Origin: Zingiber officinale
Lineage: Eukaryota; Streptophyta; Magnoliopsida; Zingiberales; Zingiberaceae
Direction: 5' to 3'
Assembly (NCBI RefSeq): GCF_018446385.1
Contig: NC_056002.1
Span: 5,319,474-5,383,473 of the forward strand
Length of the DNA stretch: 64,000 bases
The notes under the pieces were generated by a model, which saw only the letters and a program-made list of their open reading frames with translations, ran no database searches and was not told the origin of the DNA. Shown here piece after piece: positions 24,016 to 36,553 of this stretch. Position 1 is the stretch's first letter, and the number at the start of each line of letters is the position of its first letter. The position numbers and the translations under genes are program-made.

Positions 24016-26316
24016 CTATATCAGCTCGCACCCGGTCGTGAAATCCACCAGCTGATCGATCCGGGGAAGGGGGTAGAAGTCCTTCGAGCACGCCTTGTTC
24101 AAGTCCCGGAAGTCGATGCAAACTCTCCACTTGTTGCTCGGCTTGGAAACCAGGACCACATTTGCAAGCCAACTCGGGAATTGTACTTCCCTTATGTGAC
24201 CGGCCTCCAGAAGCTTCTCTACCTCTGCCCGAATGATTACATTTTGCTCCGCGCTAAAGTCCCTCTTCCTTTGCTTCACCGGACGAGCGTCCGGGCGGAC
24301 ATGAAGTTCATGCTGCGCTACGCTTGGCGAGACCCCAGGCAGCTCATGGGTCGACCAGGCGAAGACGTCGCAGTTTCGCTGGAGGCATTTGATCACCTTT
24401 TCCTTCTGCCTCTCCCCCAGATCGGATGCTATGAAGGTGGTGGCCTCCGGTCGGGAAGTGTCAATCTGCATCTCCTCCTTTTCTTCATAAACTAAAGAAG
24501 GTGACTTTTCAGTAATAGCATGTACCTCGACCCGCGGCACTTTCCGAGCGGACTTGGCTTCGGCCCGGACCATCTCCACGTAGCATCTTCGAGCGGCCAG
24601 CTGGTCTCCTCGCACCTCCCCTACTTGATCCTCCACCGGGAACTTGATCATCTGACAGAAGGTAGAGACGACCGCCCGGAACTCGTTGAGAGCCGGTCGC
24701 CCCAGGATGACGTTGTATGCAGAAGGAGCATCAACCACGATGAAGGTGGTGGTCATTGTCCTTCTGAGCGGCTCCTCGCCCAACGAGATAGCTAACCGGA
24801 TTTGGCCGACCGGCAAGACTTCATTCCCCGTGAATCCGTAGAGGGGGGTCGTCATTGGCAGTAGTTTGGCTCGGTCAATTTGTAGTTGGTCGAAGGCCTT
24901 CTTGAAGATTATGTTGACCGAGCTGCCTGTGTCAATGAAAATGCGGTGAATAGTATAATTGGCTATTACCGCTCGAATGATCAGGGCGTCATCGTATGGG
25001 ACTTCAACTCCTTGGAGGTCCCTGGGCCCAAAGTTGATATCGGGTCCGCTCGCCCTTTCCTGGCTGTAGCCGACCGCGTGGATACTCAGCTGCCTTGCAT
25101 GTGCCTTTCTGACTCTATTGAAATCTCCGCCGGTCGGGCCTCCAGCGATAATGTTGATCTCTCCCCGAGATGTGTTGCCCCTATTTTCCTCCTCCCGAGC
25201 GGAAGGTCGAGGTCGTTCATTTGACGCCCGATGGTGGACTCCGTGCTGCTGACGATGATGCCGCTCGGGGGATTGCCTTTCTATCCTTTGCATTGGGCTC
25301 CGTTGTCGATGTCGTTGGTCTGGTGAAGGCGATCGGCGGCGGTAACTCCTCGGTGCGGGATGAGCGATGGGGGGTAGGCTTCGACAGTCGTGGGTACTGT
25401 GAGTGGCCGACTGATGGAGTGAACAAAACATCGGGGTCCATACCTTCCCCTTGTGCTTAGGTCGATCAGCCGCGACTTGCTGGACGGCGTGCGGCCGAGT
25501 GTGCTGATGAGGACGGGCGGCTTCGGCTCGCGGTCCTCTGGGTGGCTGGTGACTAACAGGCTGCTTTCGCTCGGCGGGAGCTGGTTGGTCGCTCTGGGCT
25601 TCTTTTCTTCTCGCCGCCTGGGCTTCCTCCACATTGATGTATTCGTTGGCTTTATACAGCATGTGGTCGTAGTCCCGAGGCGGATTCCGGATGAGCGAGT
25701 GGAAGAAGTCATCGCCCATGAGCCCTTGCGTGAACGCGTTCACCATTGTTTCCGAGGTGACCTTTGGAATGTCCATGGCCACCTGGTTGAAGCGCTGAAT
25801 GTACGCTCGGAGCGGCTCCCTCGCGCCTTGCTTGATGGCAAACAAGCTGACGCTTATCTTCTGGTGGCGCCTACTGCTCGCAAAATGATGGAGGAACGCC
25901 GTTCGAAATTCCTTGAAACCTGTGATGGAGCCGTCCGGCAGTCTTCGAAACCACCGATGCGCCGATCCCGAAAGCGTGGTGAGGAACACTCGGCATTTCA
26001 CACCATCTGTGTACTGATGCAGAGTGGCGGTGCTGTCGAATTTACCCAGGTGGTCGTCTGGGTTGGTTGTCTCGTTGTACTCCCCGATCGCAGGGGGCAC
26101 ATAATGCCTCGGCAATGGATCGCGAAGAATGACATCTGAGAACTGCCGGTTGGTCCGCTCGGGAGATGCATCCGATCGGGACGCCTTTCCTTTTCTAACG
26201 TCCCGGATGGGTGCTTCGTCCGATGAAGATCCCTTGTCTTGGTTAGCCTGTGCTACCTCCGAGGGCGTCTGGAACAGGGTCCGATGAAAAGGTATCGGGG
26301 CGGGCGGCGCCCCCAT
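24016..26316 (-). pseudogene. gag-protease-RT N-terminal frame of Tat-1
   Basis: This 766-codon open frame starts MGAPPAPIPF. The capsid-like retrotransposon gag domain spans about 75-235 (VKCRVFLTTLSGSAHRWF, then FKEFRTAFLHHF). FCSLHQSATHSTHDC near 298 is a CHHC zinc knuckle of the Tat kind. Protease follows with FIDTGSSVNIIF near 460. The start of reverse transcriptase comes after ELPGVSPSVAQHEL, with VQFPSWLANVVLV and WRVCIDFRDLN. It ends at a TAG directly before MLDAYQGYHQ, which is a premature stop inside the polymerase. The start was taken as the first Met of the frame. Confidence 0.92.
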
Positions 26317-26559
26317 CTGAGTGCCGGTCGACCCCTTGTTTTGCCTCCATATTGAGAGCTGCTCTTGCCTGTCTTCGGGTGGCGCTCGGCCCCCCGAGGC
26401 TGATGTCGCCTGCTGCGCTGCCCGCTCAGCCTGAGCTTTCTGTTGCTACTCCACGATTTTTGCGGCTCTCGCTTGGACAAGTGCTTCGAGCTCCTCGGGA
26501 GAGAGCGTTACCAGAAGTTGACGTCTAGCTTCTTCCATCTCCTTGGCTAGAATTCAAGT

Positions 26560-26580
26560 GCGTTCCCACAGACGGCGCCA
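26560..26580 (-). promoter_or_regulatory. Primer binding site of Tat-1
   Basis: On the minus strand TGGCGCCGTCTGTGGGAACG follows the 5' LTR after three bases. The first nine bases can pair with a CCA-terminated tRNA 3' end of the plant tRNA-Asp kind. The remainder does not pair well, so tRNA identity is open. Confidence 0.6.
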
Positions 26581-26583
26581 ATT

Positions 26584-27404
26584 TGATCTTGTCCGAGCGC
26601 TGAGTCGACGGACGCTGGGGACGTGACACGCTCCGCTGTCTCCGACCGGTGGTGTAGCTCTCCGATGAACCTGCAAAGAAGCCGAGCCGGGAGGGGTTTC
26701 CCGACGACGGCCCTCCGACGCTCAAGTCAGGCAATGAGAGAGGCAGCGTAATGAGGCTACAGTAGAGATGTGTGCATACCTTCGTCGACGTCTGGGGGTC
26801 TTTATATAGGACCCCGGGGGAGCGTGGGCACGCTTCCCGATGCGTACACGCTTCCCCAAACATACCTTAACGAGCCTGTGTCAGAAAAGTACCTCTGGCG
26901 CCATTCCAAATCTTCCGAGTATATCCCGGATGTGACGATGGAAGCTTCCACCGTATGATTTTGTGTACGGCTCGGCCGCCAACTCTACTACTTGTCGGCG
27001 GCAGGTGTCTCGAGGATGATGTTATCCCCTGTCTCCGTTGTCCTCTTGCTTTCCCTGTCTGTTCCAGGGCCGAGCGGATCGACCGCTCGGCTGGCATATC
27101 ACTTCTGCATCGATCATATGCTCGGATGAGACTGCTCCTGCCCGCGTTGCCTTGTGCACCAGCCGAACGAACAGCCCGCTCGACCCTTGAAACCTTTTTA
27201 CCTTGAGCATCGGAAACCCGACCCCTAGTCGGGTTGTCTGTCATTCGGTTCGGGGGATTCACAATCGGTCAGCCTGCGATGCCCGGTCGGTAGGTCTGTT
27301 TCTTCCGGTCGGCCGGTCTCCGGGTTGATTCTCTTGACCTTTGACCTCCACGCGTGTCGTTAACCCTCCGCCGATGAGGATCCTCCGTTCTTATCATCGG
27401 ATCA
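26584..27404 (-). repeat. 5' LTR of Tat-1
   Basis: 821 bases, nearly identical to 16789-17608. It begins TGATCT and ends GGATCA on the plus strand and is followed by TGTTC (27405-27409), the second target-duplication copy. As the element is on the minus strand, transcription of gag-pol would start in this LTR. Confidence 0.95.
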
Positions 27405-27534
27405 TGTTCAAATTTTTTTATTTAGTTTAAGAAGATATTCAAACTTATTTATTTAATTAATTGGTGTACATTGAATGAATATAAATAAATTTTTATAATT
27501 TATCTACGACCACTCAAAGTAAGTCAGTGTCCGT

Positions 27535-28725
27535 TTTGTACGAAGCAAAAGAAAAGAAAATGTCAACCTCATGACTTGGCTGGCTGCATGAATCAGATAG
27601 CTCGGAGATGATGCCTTCCACACGGCCAGGTAACCATCATAAAGCATTTCACTTTTGTTTTTTTTTTCTTTTTCTTTGTTTTTTTTATAGCTACACCACG
27701 TATACGGGATTATTCTACACCAATAATTGCCTTAAGCTCTTGCTTGCAAGCATGCACAACATCAAGAGAGACAATCTACCTTCTACCGCACTGAGTCAAT
27801 CCAGGCAGTCACGCTTTGTCTCGTCCTAAACTTTCTAAAACGAAGAGATCGGGTTCATGATTCAAAGCATGTTCTCAGTTTCGCAAGTTGAGAATGGCCA
27901 TACGAAGAATGGGAACAAAAGCGATGATACAAGAGTCAAGGAAAGAGTCAAAAGATACGTGAATCACTAAACAATTCCTTTTAACAAGGAGCATGGAGCA
28001 TGAATGCTTTTTAAAAGTCAAAAAAAAATCTTCATAGATACAGAAAAAGGAGATAAGAATGGGAGGCAATTATATGTATAATAATAAAACAGTAAGTATT
28101 TTTATGAGGTAAGAAATACACAATTCTTATGATTAAGAAATCATAATTTAAAAAAAAATAAACACTGCTTCAGTGCAATGCTATCCCAGTTGGCCACCAC
28201 TAAGCTAACTTAACAAGCATATTTCTCAGCTAATTCAAAAGCTACTTTTTGACTAGGCCAAACTAATTTTCATGATCTATCTGTTATTTTAGAGTAGTGG
28301 AAGTGATACTGAGATCGTAAGCTGTGATGTCAGTTTTGTCCCCATCAAATCTAGCTGTTTGTGGAGGAACAGACAAGAAAGTCCCTGGTCCCAATAGACT
28401 CTCCTGCCATCTAATTTATGAAGAGTAGGGCATCCTAATTAATCTCAGATGTACTGTTGGAGATCGATGACTGCAGGAATGAGTTCATAGCCACTGCAAA
28501 AAGGTCGTCAGCCAAGTGTCAAACCAAAATGATAACATTTAACCTACAAGATTCACTAGGAAATGAACTACATCAGGAACAGCCAAAGGTTGATACAAGA
28601 GAAAGAAGCATGAGGAACATGCGATCAGCAAAAGTCAGTAAGCAGTCTCAAGGTTCAGAAATCAGTGCACAGCAGCAACCAAGTCCCTTTCTAGTTTTTA
28701 CCAGATGTTAAGTCTTTGTCGGTTT
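27535..28725. repeat. Old tandem duplication, unit 1
   Basis: This segment matches, in the same order, 28735-29313 plus 33289-33970. Landmarks are aatgtcaacctc/aatgccaacctc, gagtcaat(c)(c/t)aggcagtca, and the later caatgctatcccagt and gctactttttg(a/g)ctag. Divergence is high (perhaps a quarter of positions by eye). No coding potential was recognised in either copy. Confidence 0.6.
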
Positions 28726-28734
28726 TCTTTGTGA

Positions 28735-29308
28735 CTAGATAGCAAACAAGAAAATGCCAACCTCTGTGATTTTACTGCATGAATCTGCAGTGAAAGTCTA
28801 TGGTTTTTTGATGATAAAACGGTAATGAGATGGCTCAGTAGATGGTGACTTCCATGAAGAGTCAATCTAGGCAGTCATGCAGTCTCGTCCTAAATTTCAA
28901 AAATATAAAAGATTGGCTTTGTGATTTTAAGCATGTTCTTAGGTTCACAAGAATAGTCATAAAATGTATGGTGCACAGCTTTCAGATGTATGCTGATACA
29001 AGAGACAAGAGTGGCAGTATAACGCAGACAAAAAAGGGGGGAAAAAAGAGAGAGTCAAAGATGCTTAAATTACTCCTCGATTTAATATGGAGGAAAGAAT
29101 GCTGTCAAATTTATTCCATAGGTGAGGAAGGTAGGCAAGACAGTAAAGGACATCTGGTTGGCTTTTCAACTAACTTTTTCAAGCGTGAAGAGTCTTTACA
29201 CTGCAAGTGCTTTTAGACCAGAACTCCGAAAGATCTCAGAGATTGATGCAGATATATGAAATTAATCTATTTCAAACAATCTAATAGTACAATTTATTGT
29301 GATTAGGA
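28735..29308. repeat. Old tandem duplication, unit 2, left part
   Basis: This parallels the first part of unit 1 (27535 onward). Unit 2 is interrupted by the Sirevirus insertion at 29314 and resumes at 33289. The open frame at 28842-29216 has no counterpart in unit 1 and no recognised domain. Confidence 0.55.
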
Positions 29309-29313
29309 ATTCA

Positions 29314-30249
29314 TGTAGGTCCGGTTAGGCCTGCTAGAAGGGGATGAATAACCTTGCAATCTGAGTTAGAAAAATTCTCTTGCTATTGAACTTAGGCAAG
29401 AGCATAAGATTAGTTAGACATAAACAATTAACATTAAAACAATAACAATTTAAAACGAATAAGTAAAAAGTTAGAGTTTATTTGGTTACAATTTAAATGG
29501 TTGTAATTCAAAGCAGTTGAAAAAACTAAAAAGATCTTCTTCGTTAAAGGCAGAGAAGCCTTTTACACTCTTTGACAGCTCAAAAATTAACTACAAATTG
29601 AATACAGTAGTTATTGTTTAATTCCTAACTTTAGGGGGTCTTTTATAGTCTCCTGGGATCAATTATCATTATTTAAAGTGTCTCCAAGACAATTCAGGGC
29701 GCTTCCAAGTAAATAAAATTTTATCCACTTTTCAACGGTCAACCAATGGCTAACCAAAGACTTTCTAAGTTTGAGGGTGCCTTCAGCTTCTTTGAGGGCG
29801 AGGGTGCCTCCAAGCAGCTTCAGGGCGCCTCCATCAATAGCGCGAGGGCGCCTCCATTCTTAATCCAAGGCGCATCCAGCTTCATTGGAGACCTACAAAT
29901 GGTTAACTCTTCTTTGCACTTCTTTGGGTGATGCTCCGGTGGTCCAAAATTGAGCTCGCCCAAACTTAATTCCAACTTCTCCTTGAGCAGACTCTCTCCC
30001 CGACTTCTCGTCGCTCGGATACGTCACATGCATCCTTCTTGTCCATTGATGTACTCTTCCACAACTTCTCGTCCCTCGGATACACCATGTCCGTCGACTC
30101 ACTTCCCGTGTCATCCTTCTCGTCTGCTACGTTTTCCGTTCAACTTCTTGTGTTCCTAAGTTTCTGCACACTTAGACACAAGGTATTAAATACAACAGGA
30201 TATAATTTAGCTCGATTGACCATATTAAAATCAACCCGGGGTACTTGCA
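29314..30249 (-). repeat. 3' LTR of the Sirevirus-like element
   Basis: Begins tgtaggtccggttaggcc and ends ttgca, preceded on the minus strand by a purine tract (aaaaaggaagagat). It contains several ggcgcctcca-type short repeats at 29780-29890, matched in the right LTR. The family call is by style. Confidence 0.75.
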
Positions 30250-31094
30250 ATCTCTTCCTTTTTGAGGTATATCAACCCAAGTTAAGTTAGGTTAACTAAT
30301 AATAAAATAACATATGAAATATTAAGAACAAGCAAAAAATGATTTACAATTAAGTATAGAAAAAAATTACAATAATGCAAACATTATATGTAAAAAAATA
30401 TTTTCAATATCGCCCCCCTAACTTAACCCCTACATTTTCTCCCTATTTGATGATATCAAAAAATTAGGGAAAAATACAAAAACATATAAAAAAATTTTCT
30501 TAGGGTTTAAAATAGAGTTTTTAGGAATATTATTTTTTATCAAAATTAATTTTCAAAAGTAATAATTTATCTTAGTTTTGGTAAAAATAATTTAAAAATT
30601 ATTTTTAAATTTCAAAAAATACTGAGACTTTTGTCATAGTAAAATAGAAAAAGTAGGATCAGGAAAAAAAAATTCAAGATAAAATTATTTTTATTTTGAC
30701 CAGAATATTTATTTTTAAATAGAAATAATTACTTTTGAATTTAAATATTTAAAAATAGATTTTTAGCTCTAAAAAATATTGTTAATTTTTTTTAACGTCG
30801 TTAGCTGAAAAATCAGGTATCTCAATATTTATCTCCGGAAAATTTTTAAATTTAAAATTATGTTTTTTAATTAAAAATTCATAAAAGATCATATAATTAC
30901 AAAAAAAAAAATGAAAATGTTTACATTAACAAAAAAACAAATTCACGATTAAAAAAAATTAAGTTTTTGAAAAATCAATTTTCTAAATATTTTTAATTAT
31001 CAAAATTTAATTTTTGAAAGAAGAATTAAAAAGAAATAATATAACAGTTAGTAAATAGATAATGTCTTTATTTTTCACAGATAAAAATTTTAAT

Positions 31095-31369
31095 ATAAAA
31101 GATAAATAGAAGGTATATGAAATAATTAATTTTACAATCAATGTTTAATTTTAAACTAAATTTAAATTTCAGCATGTATGAAAATTATTTTAATCAGACT
31201 AAGTATTTTTAATATTTAGAAAATTTTAAAAATATTTTCGTAAATAGATAATGTCTTTATAAAAGATAAATAGAAGGTATATGAAATAATTAATTTTACA
31301 ATCAATGTTTAATTTTAAACTAAATTTAAATTTCAGCATGTATGAAAATTATTTTAATCAGACTAAGTA
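31095..31369. repeat. 111-bp perfect direct repeat
   Basis: 31095-31205 and 31259-31369 are identical as far as I can read them. A shared 20-base gtaaatagataatgtcttta precedes each (31052 and 31240). The rest of the element is old and diverged, so this duplication must be recent. Confidence 0.9.
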
Positions 31370-31766
31370 CTTTTTTTGGAACCCAAAATAAATTTCTATC
31401 TACTAGGGTTGTCAAATATTTTCTAGGAATATATTTTCTCACTATTTTTATAATTTGACCCCTATGATTTCTAATATATCAGTTTAGCTTTTCATTATAT
31501 GTAATATTTCTTTTTTGATATTTCTAAAATATTTGAGCATGGAGGATTTTTTCTAAAATTTCGATTGGTTTTGTTAATTTTTAGTTTTCATCATTTAAGT
31601 TATTAAAATTTTCTATTAAGGAAGCATAGTTTTTCTCTGACTCTATATACTATGACCTAATTTTGCATAAAGATTTACTTAACATTTTGATACATTCATA
31701 TTATTGATCAAGTGGAAGCTGACATACCTTACTTATTGTGTCGTCGAATTCGTAGTTTGATTTTCC

Positions 31767-32270
31767 TCATGTATTATCGCATTCCTCAGAAATGGCTCCT
31801 CCTTTATCGTTGCTCTCTTCCGAAACACTTTTCTCGTCTTTAGGTAGATATTCGACTATTAGCGCATTTTCGGTAACCTCCTCGGTCTCAGATTCTTTTG
31901 AAGATAAATCAGTGTCCACCGAAGAGTCAAAGTCTGATTCTTTTAGTTCTTCGTAGAGTTTCAAGAACTTTTCCCAAAGTTTTTTTGCACAAGTGTAGAT
32001 GCTAATTCTGTCAAGTTCCTTAGCTGGTTGTACGTTCCAAAGGTGGAACTCGACCTTGCCATTTGCCATAAACTCATCGTGTTGTTTTTCAGTCTAACAG
32101 TGTTCTTCGTGTTCTTCTTCGTTCTTGTCCTTGAGTGCTTAAAACTATATTTAATTGTTAATAAAATATTAAAATCAATTTTGAAGAATACCTTCATTTG
32201 TCATTTCCAAAATACGAACTCCCCCTCAAACTCTGGTGGGTTGATGTTAGATCTGGTCATCGTCTCGTTG
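31767..32270 (-). pseudogene. gag remnant of the Sirevirus-like element
   Basis: The minus strand near 32190-32270 reads NETMTRSNINPPEFEGEFV, then W-K-stop-QMKVF, the usual Copia gag start where a small protein folds around FxGxxYxxWKxxM. After a frame change, 31767-32069 reads ELDRISIYTCAKKLWEKF followed by an acidic tail. The stop, the frameshift and the missing rest mark it as dead. Confidence 0.65.
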
Positions 32271-32302
32271 CTTCAGTTGACGGTTAGTCCTTATGACGCG
32301 AT

Positions 32303-32319
32303 TGGGTTCTAATATCACT
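32303..32319 (-). promoter_or_regulatory. Degenerate primer binding site
   Basis: The minus strand reads agtgatattagaaccc right after the 5' LTR, an eroded match to the initiator-Met tRNA site TGGTATCAGAGC. Confidence 0.5.
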
Positions 32320-33283
32320 TGTAGGTCTCGATTAGGCCGATTAGAGAGGATAAATAGCCCTACAATCAGAGTTAGAAAAAATCTCTTGCTATTAAACTTA
32401 GGCAAGGACACAAGATTAGTTAGACATAAATAATTAACATTAAAAGAAAAACAACTTAAAAAGAATAAGTAGAAAATCCGAGTACAACCTAGGTAATTGT
32501 TAATCAATGGCAATTGAAAGCATTAAAAAGATCTCCTTCGTTGAAGGCAGAGAAATCTTTTACACTTTTTAAAAGCTCAAAAATTAACTAGGAATTGAAT
32601 ATAGTAGTTGTTTAATTCCTAGCTCTATGGGATTTTTTATAACCTTCCGAGATCAGTTACCGTTGCTTGGAGGGGCTCCAAAGTACTCCAGGGCACTTTC
32701 AAGTGGATAAAACTTTATTCACTTTTCAACGGTTAACCAACGGCTAATTAACATCTTTCTGTGTTTGAAGTCGCCTTTAGCTTCCTTAAGGGCGCCTCCA
32801 TGAAGAGGTGCGAGAGCGCCTCCAAGCTACTTTAGGGCACCTCCATCAATAGCGCGAGGGTGCCTCCATTCCTAATCCAAGGCGCCTTTAGTTTCATTGG
32901 AGGCGCCTCCATTAGTTGCCTTCAGCCCGTTAACCTCCAAAAGGTTAACTCTTCCTCACTCTTCTTTGGGTGATGCTCCGGCTGTCTAGAATTGAGCTCA
33001 TCTGAACTCAACTCTGACCTTCTCCTCGAGCAGACTTCCTTCCCGGCTTCTCGTCCCTTGGATACGCAACATGCATCCTTCTCGTCCATCGGTGTACTAT
33101 TCCACAGCTTCTCGTCCCTATGATGCACCGACCCCGTCGACTTGCTTCCTGTACCATCCTTCTCATCTGCTATGTCTTCTGCTCGACTTCTTGTGTTCTT
33201 AAATTTCTACACACTTAGACACAAGGCATCAAATATTACATGACCTAACTTAACTTGGTTGGCAATATCAAAACTAACCTATA
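32320..33283 (-). repeat. 5' LTR of the Sirevirus-like element
   Basis: Begins tgtaggtctcgattaggcc and ends aacctata before the ATTCA duplication. It aligns throughout with 29314-30249, including the ggcgcc-type short repeats at 32780-32910. Divergence between the two LTRs is clearly higher than in Tat-1, indicating an older insertion. Confidence 0.75.
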
Positions 33284-33288
33284 ATTCA

Positions 33289-34230
33289 AAATTTTATAGA
33301 AATTCATATTCTAAATTTACGTTTTAACTAAAATACAATATTTATTCTAAAAATATTCATTCAGGAGAGAAATTATTCCTAATGAATCAAAAGCACTGTA
33401 AATTATTAGTTACTGACAAGAATTTAGCCGTTTCAGTACAATGCTATCCCAGTATAAACTAGTTAAGCCGTCACCACTGAGCTAAAATAAACAAACATAA
33501 TTCCTAGGTAGTCTAAAGGCTACTTTTTGGCTAGCTCAAGATCTCATGCTTTATCTGTCATTTGCGTATGTTGGATCTCTAGGGAAATCATTAAGCATGT
33601 TAATACCAGTAAGCACTGCTAGAACATATATTGAAATGCTTTAGCTTAGTGGAATGGATGTGATATTAAGGATCATAACAGATAAAAAGATGCAGATACA
33701 CGCACCTGTAAGATGTGAGATCACTGTTATTCCTATCAGACATATAGCTAAATCCACTGAAGAACCGACAAGATCACAAGAAAAGCTTCTGGTCCCAAAT
33801 TAGATGGAAAAGTTCATAGTCACTACAAAAGCTCATTAGTGAAGTGTCAAAACAAAATGATGATAATTTAATCCATCAGATTCACAATAACTAGGAAAAT
33901 GAACTGCATGAGGAATAACAAAAGGTTGATATAATAGAAAAGACATGATCCTCACAATGCCCCCTCCATAATCGTCATCTCTAAACTAATAACAGATAAA
34001 CGGTTGAAGCTGCCGCAAATGAATGACAATTAAAGCGAGATTAGCAGTAAAAAAAGGGCCAAAACTATGGAACGACACCTTTTTCCTGGAGACTGCGATC
34101 ACGATCTCCGCAAGCTTCATCCTCCTTCCTATGTTATAAATATTTAGGCATATTCACCTGAATACATAAGAGAATCGAGCATAATCCAAGCAATGGATGA
34201 GTGTCATGTTCCGCCATATCACATACTTTA
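33289..34230. repeat. Old tandem duplication, unit 2, right part
   Basis: Resumes unit 2 after the Sirevirus. It matches 28100-28640 through landmarks such as caatgctatcccagt, gctactttttggcta, ggtcccaa and aaaggttgat. Beyond about 33970 the similarity fades and nothing else is recognised. Confidence 0.55.
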
Positions 34231-34234
34231 GAAA

Positions 34235-35514
34235 TGGGCACTTGAGAGGAGGTGAATCACGTGTCTTTTAATTTTTTTTTCCTTCGATTTTTAGAAATAT
34301 GAGTGTGTGGCGGAATAAATGAACAAAAACACAAACAGAAGAATACAAGGATTTTTACTTAGTTCGGTGTCTTCGACGATTTCTACTCCAAGACTTAGGT
34401 CACTTGGACATTTCCTACGGGTAATCACTAAATCTCTCTATCGGTAAACTCCTGGTAGAGTAGTCGAATACAAAAATGAAGAAAGTGTAACACCCTACAC
34501 TTTCTTTTTGTAAGTATAAAAGATACACAATAAATGAAATTGTTACCAACACTTAGAAGAATGGAATTTGATCAAGCTCATGTGTTGGTGTTGGTCTGCT
34601 AGCAGCGATTGAGTGTAGTAGAGTCGTAGTTGTTGGAGAACGAAGCGATAGAATGATCGGAATAGTTCTTCTAGCAATTGTGTTTGATAGCATGGACGAA
34701 CAACCCTGATAAAAGTTGATGAGGGCGCCTTAGTTCCCAACTAAGGTGCCTCACTTCGCAGCTCTGACCCGATGCACAATTTGCACAAGTTATCCTCTCG
34801 AAGGTGCCCTCAGTCCCATCTAAGGCACCTTGAGTCCCAACTAAGGTGCCTTAGTTCCCAACTGAGGCACCTCCAAAACTAAATTTTGATCTTTACTGCT
34901 TATTCGTGCGGAGATGCCTCCTGTGTGAACTGAGGCATCTTAGGTCTCACATGAGGCACCTCGAATACTGTTCATTCAAGCTTCAATTTTATATTTTAAC
35001 CCAATAAAAAATGTTAATATATAAAACAAAATATAACCTACAAAATATAGTTAATATCGTTAAAATAAAATGATTATTAATTAAATCCTGGTTTTCCAAG
35101 ACCAGGATCTAGTCATGGTCTCAGCTTAGACATTTGAAATGACTCTAAGCTGAACCACGCCTATACACCCACTGAGACTCATCCTCACTAAATCTCTCTC
35201 CTCCAATGACATACCTTCGCTTATCAGTTGCAATCTTTACTTGACTTCTTTAACCTAACAGATCTTCCTACCAGATGCCCCATCTGAACTTCAACCAGTT
35301 GTCAGGTCTCGTGAACCCAGCTGGACATCAACTAATTGTCAAGCCCCGTGGACTTCCTGCCAGGAATCAACCTACCTGGGCTTGGTGTCAGGTCATAAGT
35401 CTTTCAATCATGCACATTTGGTAAAAAGGTTAGAGAAACATGACACCTAACTTTAATTCATTTGTCCTTCATCATAATTTAAATTTGATCATCAGTGCTA
35501 ACTACACCAACAGT
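34235..35514 (-). repeat. Sirevirus-like solo LTR, limits approximate
   Basis: On the minus strand it starts TGTTGGTGTAGTTAGCAC at 35514. It has repeated short aaggtgcctt/gaggcacct motifs near 34720-34970 and a cttagttcggtgtcttcgac-like segment, all in the style of Sirevirus LTRs. Only one copy is present and I could not find a convincing target duplication, so it may be a fragment. Confidence 0.55.
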
Positions 35515-36553
35515 ATATACATGAATCTTTTCAATGAAAGATGTTCAACGTCATTAGATAAGAGGTCATTGGTTTTCTGTTGAGTCTTCATGAGGGAATC
35601 CCCATATCAGAGAAAGAGGCTATGGAAATTGGAAAGGAGTCAGCCTCCATTACAGTTAGGGTTCCCTCACGGTTGGGGCAATAAGGAAGAAGATGAGTTC
35701 AACAACTGTTCCAACTCGGAGGGCTCCGTTCCTACACGTAACAATTCATCGTCGCACCATGACAACAAAATAATAAACACCAAAACAATGCTCATACTCA
35801 CAATAAAAAAAACGCAAATCTATATATATCATCTGGTCTCAATTTAGAGACCTATAGTAAATCCATCACGAAAGTTCTATTTTTTGCATTTGGTATTGAT
35901 ATAATAGATACACGTTAAAGAAGAGAATTCAGATAACACAAAAATTTTCCATGTATTTGACAATATAGTTACACGCCTTACAAAGCACAAATAAAAAGTA
36001 GAGTTCATGATCGAACAGGATCATTTAGGACAGAGTTGTAGCAACTCCTATAATCAGAAACTGTTTCTGATTCTGTAACTCCAGTACCAAATCAAAACAA
36101 AGATAATAATACCTGACAGACCTTATGCCTTTAGGTAAATATGGCTTGTATACACAGATGACTTTATGATGAATAATATGTGCATGAATGACAAACCAAA
36201 CAAATGATGATTAAAACTCAATATACTATAAACACAAAAAACAGGAAAGAAAAAGAATGACACAATATAACTGTTGAAGTTCATGCAAGTAGATATATGC
36301 AAACAAGGCAAGTGCAGTTTGGTCATGGAAAATCTGCAACACCACAGCAAGGTATGGACATAGTACGGACACGCCTAATATTTGAGCAGACTTAAAGCAC
36401 CTCTGACAAAAAAAGGAATCGTCTGCAATTTTTTAACAATAGAATGGATGCATGAAACAGAAGAGAAACCATATAACCATCTAAGTATATGCCTAAATTC
36501 ATGACTTAATAAATGTAATGCATAATGGAATACGAAACCCTTCTGAACTCAAA
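35515..36553. other. Intergenic, 3' side of the MYB gene
   Basis: AT-rich. The end near 36553 probably carries the 3' untranslated region of the minus-strand MYB gene. The plus-strand frame at 35590-35847 has no recognised domain. Confidence 0.45.

Larger units (their letters stand above)
16789..27404 (-). mobile_element. Full-length Ty3/Gypsy Tat-lineage LTR retrotransposon (Tat-1)
   Basis: The element is 10.6 kb. It starts TGATCC and ends GGATCA and is flanked by a perfect TGTTC duplication (16784-16788 and 27405-27409). On the minus strand, from the 5' LTR at the right, it has PBS, gag, protease, reverse transcriptase, RNase H, archaeal-type RNase H and integrase. A long non-pol region follows, with tandem repeats and an ORF on the opposite strand, then a polypurine tract and the 3' LTR. 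The second RNase H and the extra antisense ORF are known traits of the Tat lineage. The LTRs look about 95% alike by eye, so the insertion is fairly recent, yet pol already has several stops and frameshifts, so it cannot be autonomous. Confidence 0.95.
29314..33283 (-). mobile_element. Internally deleted Ty1/Copia Sirevirus-like element
   Basis: Two direct repeats (29314-30249 and 32320-33283) enclose about 2 kb of AT-rich DNA. The target duplication ATTCA is at 29309-29313 and 33284-33288. A gag start lies next to the right LTR on the minus strand, so the right LTR is 5'. The left internal end has the ccctatttgatgatatcaaaaaattaggg type of sequence common near the 3' end of Sireviruses. Protease, integrase, reverse transcriptase and RNase H are absent, so it could only have moved with help, or it lost them afterwards. 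Confidence 0.8.
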
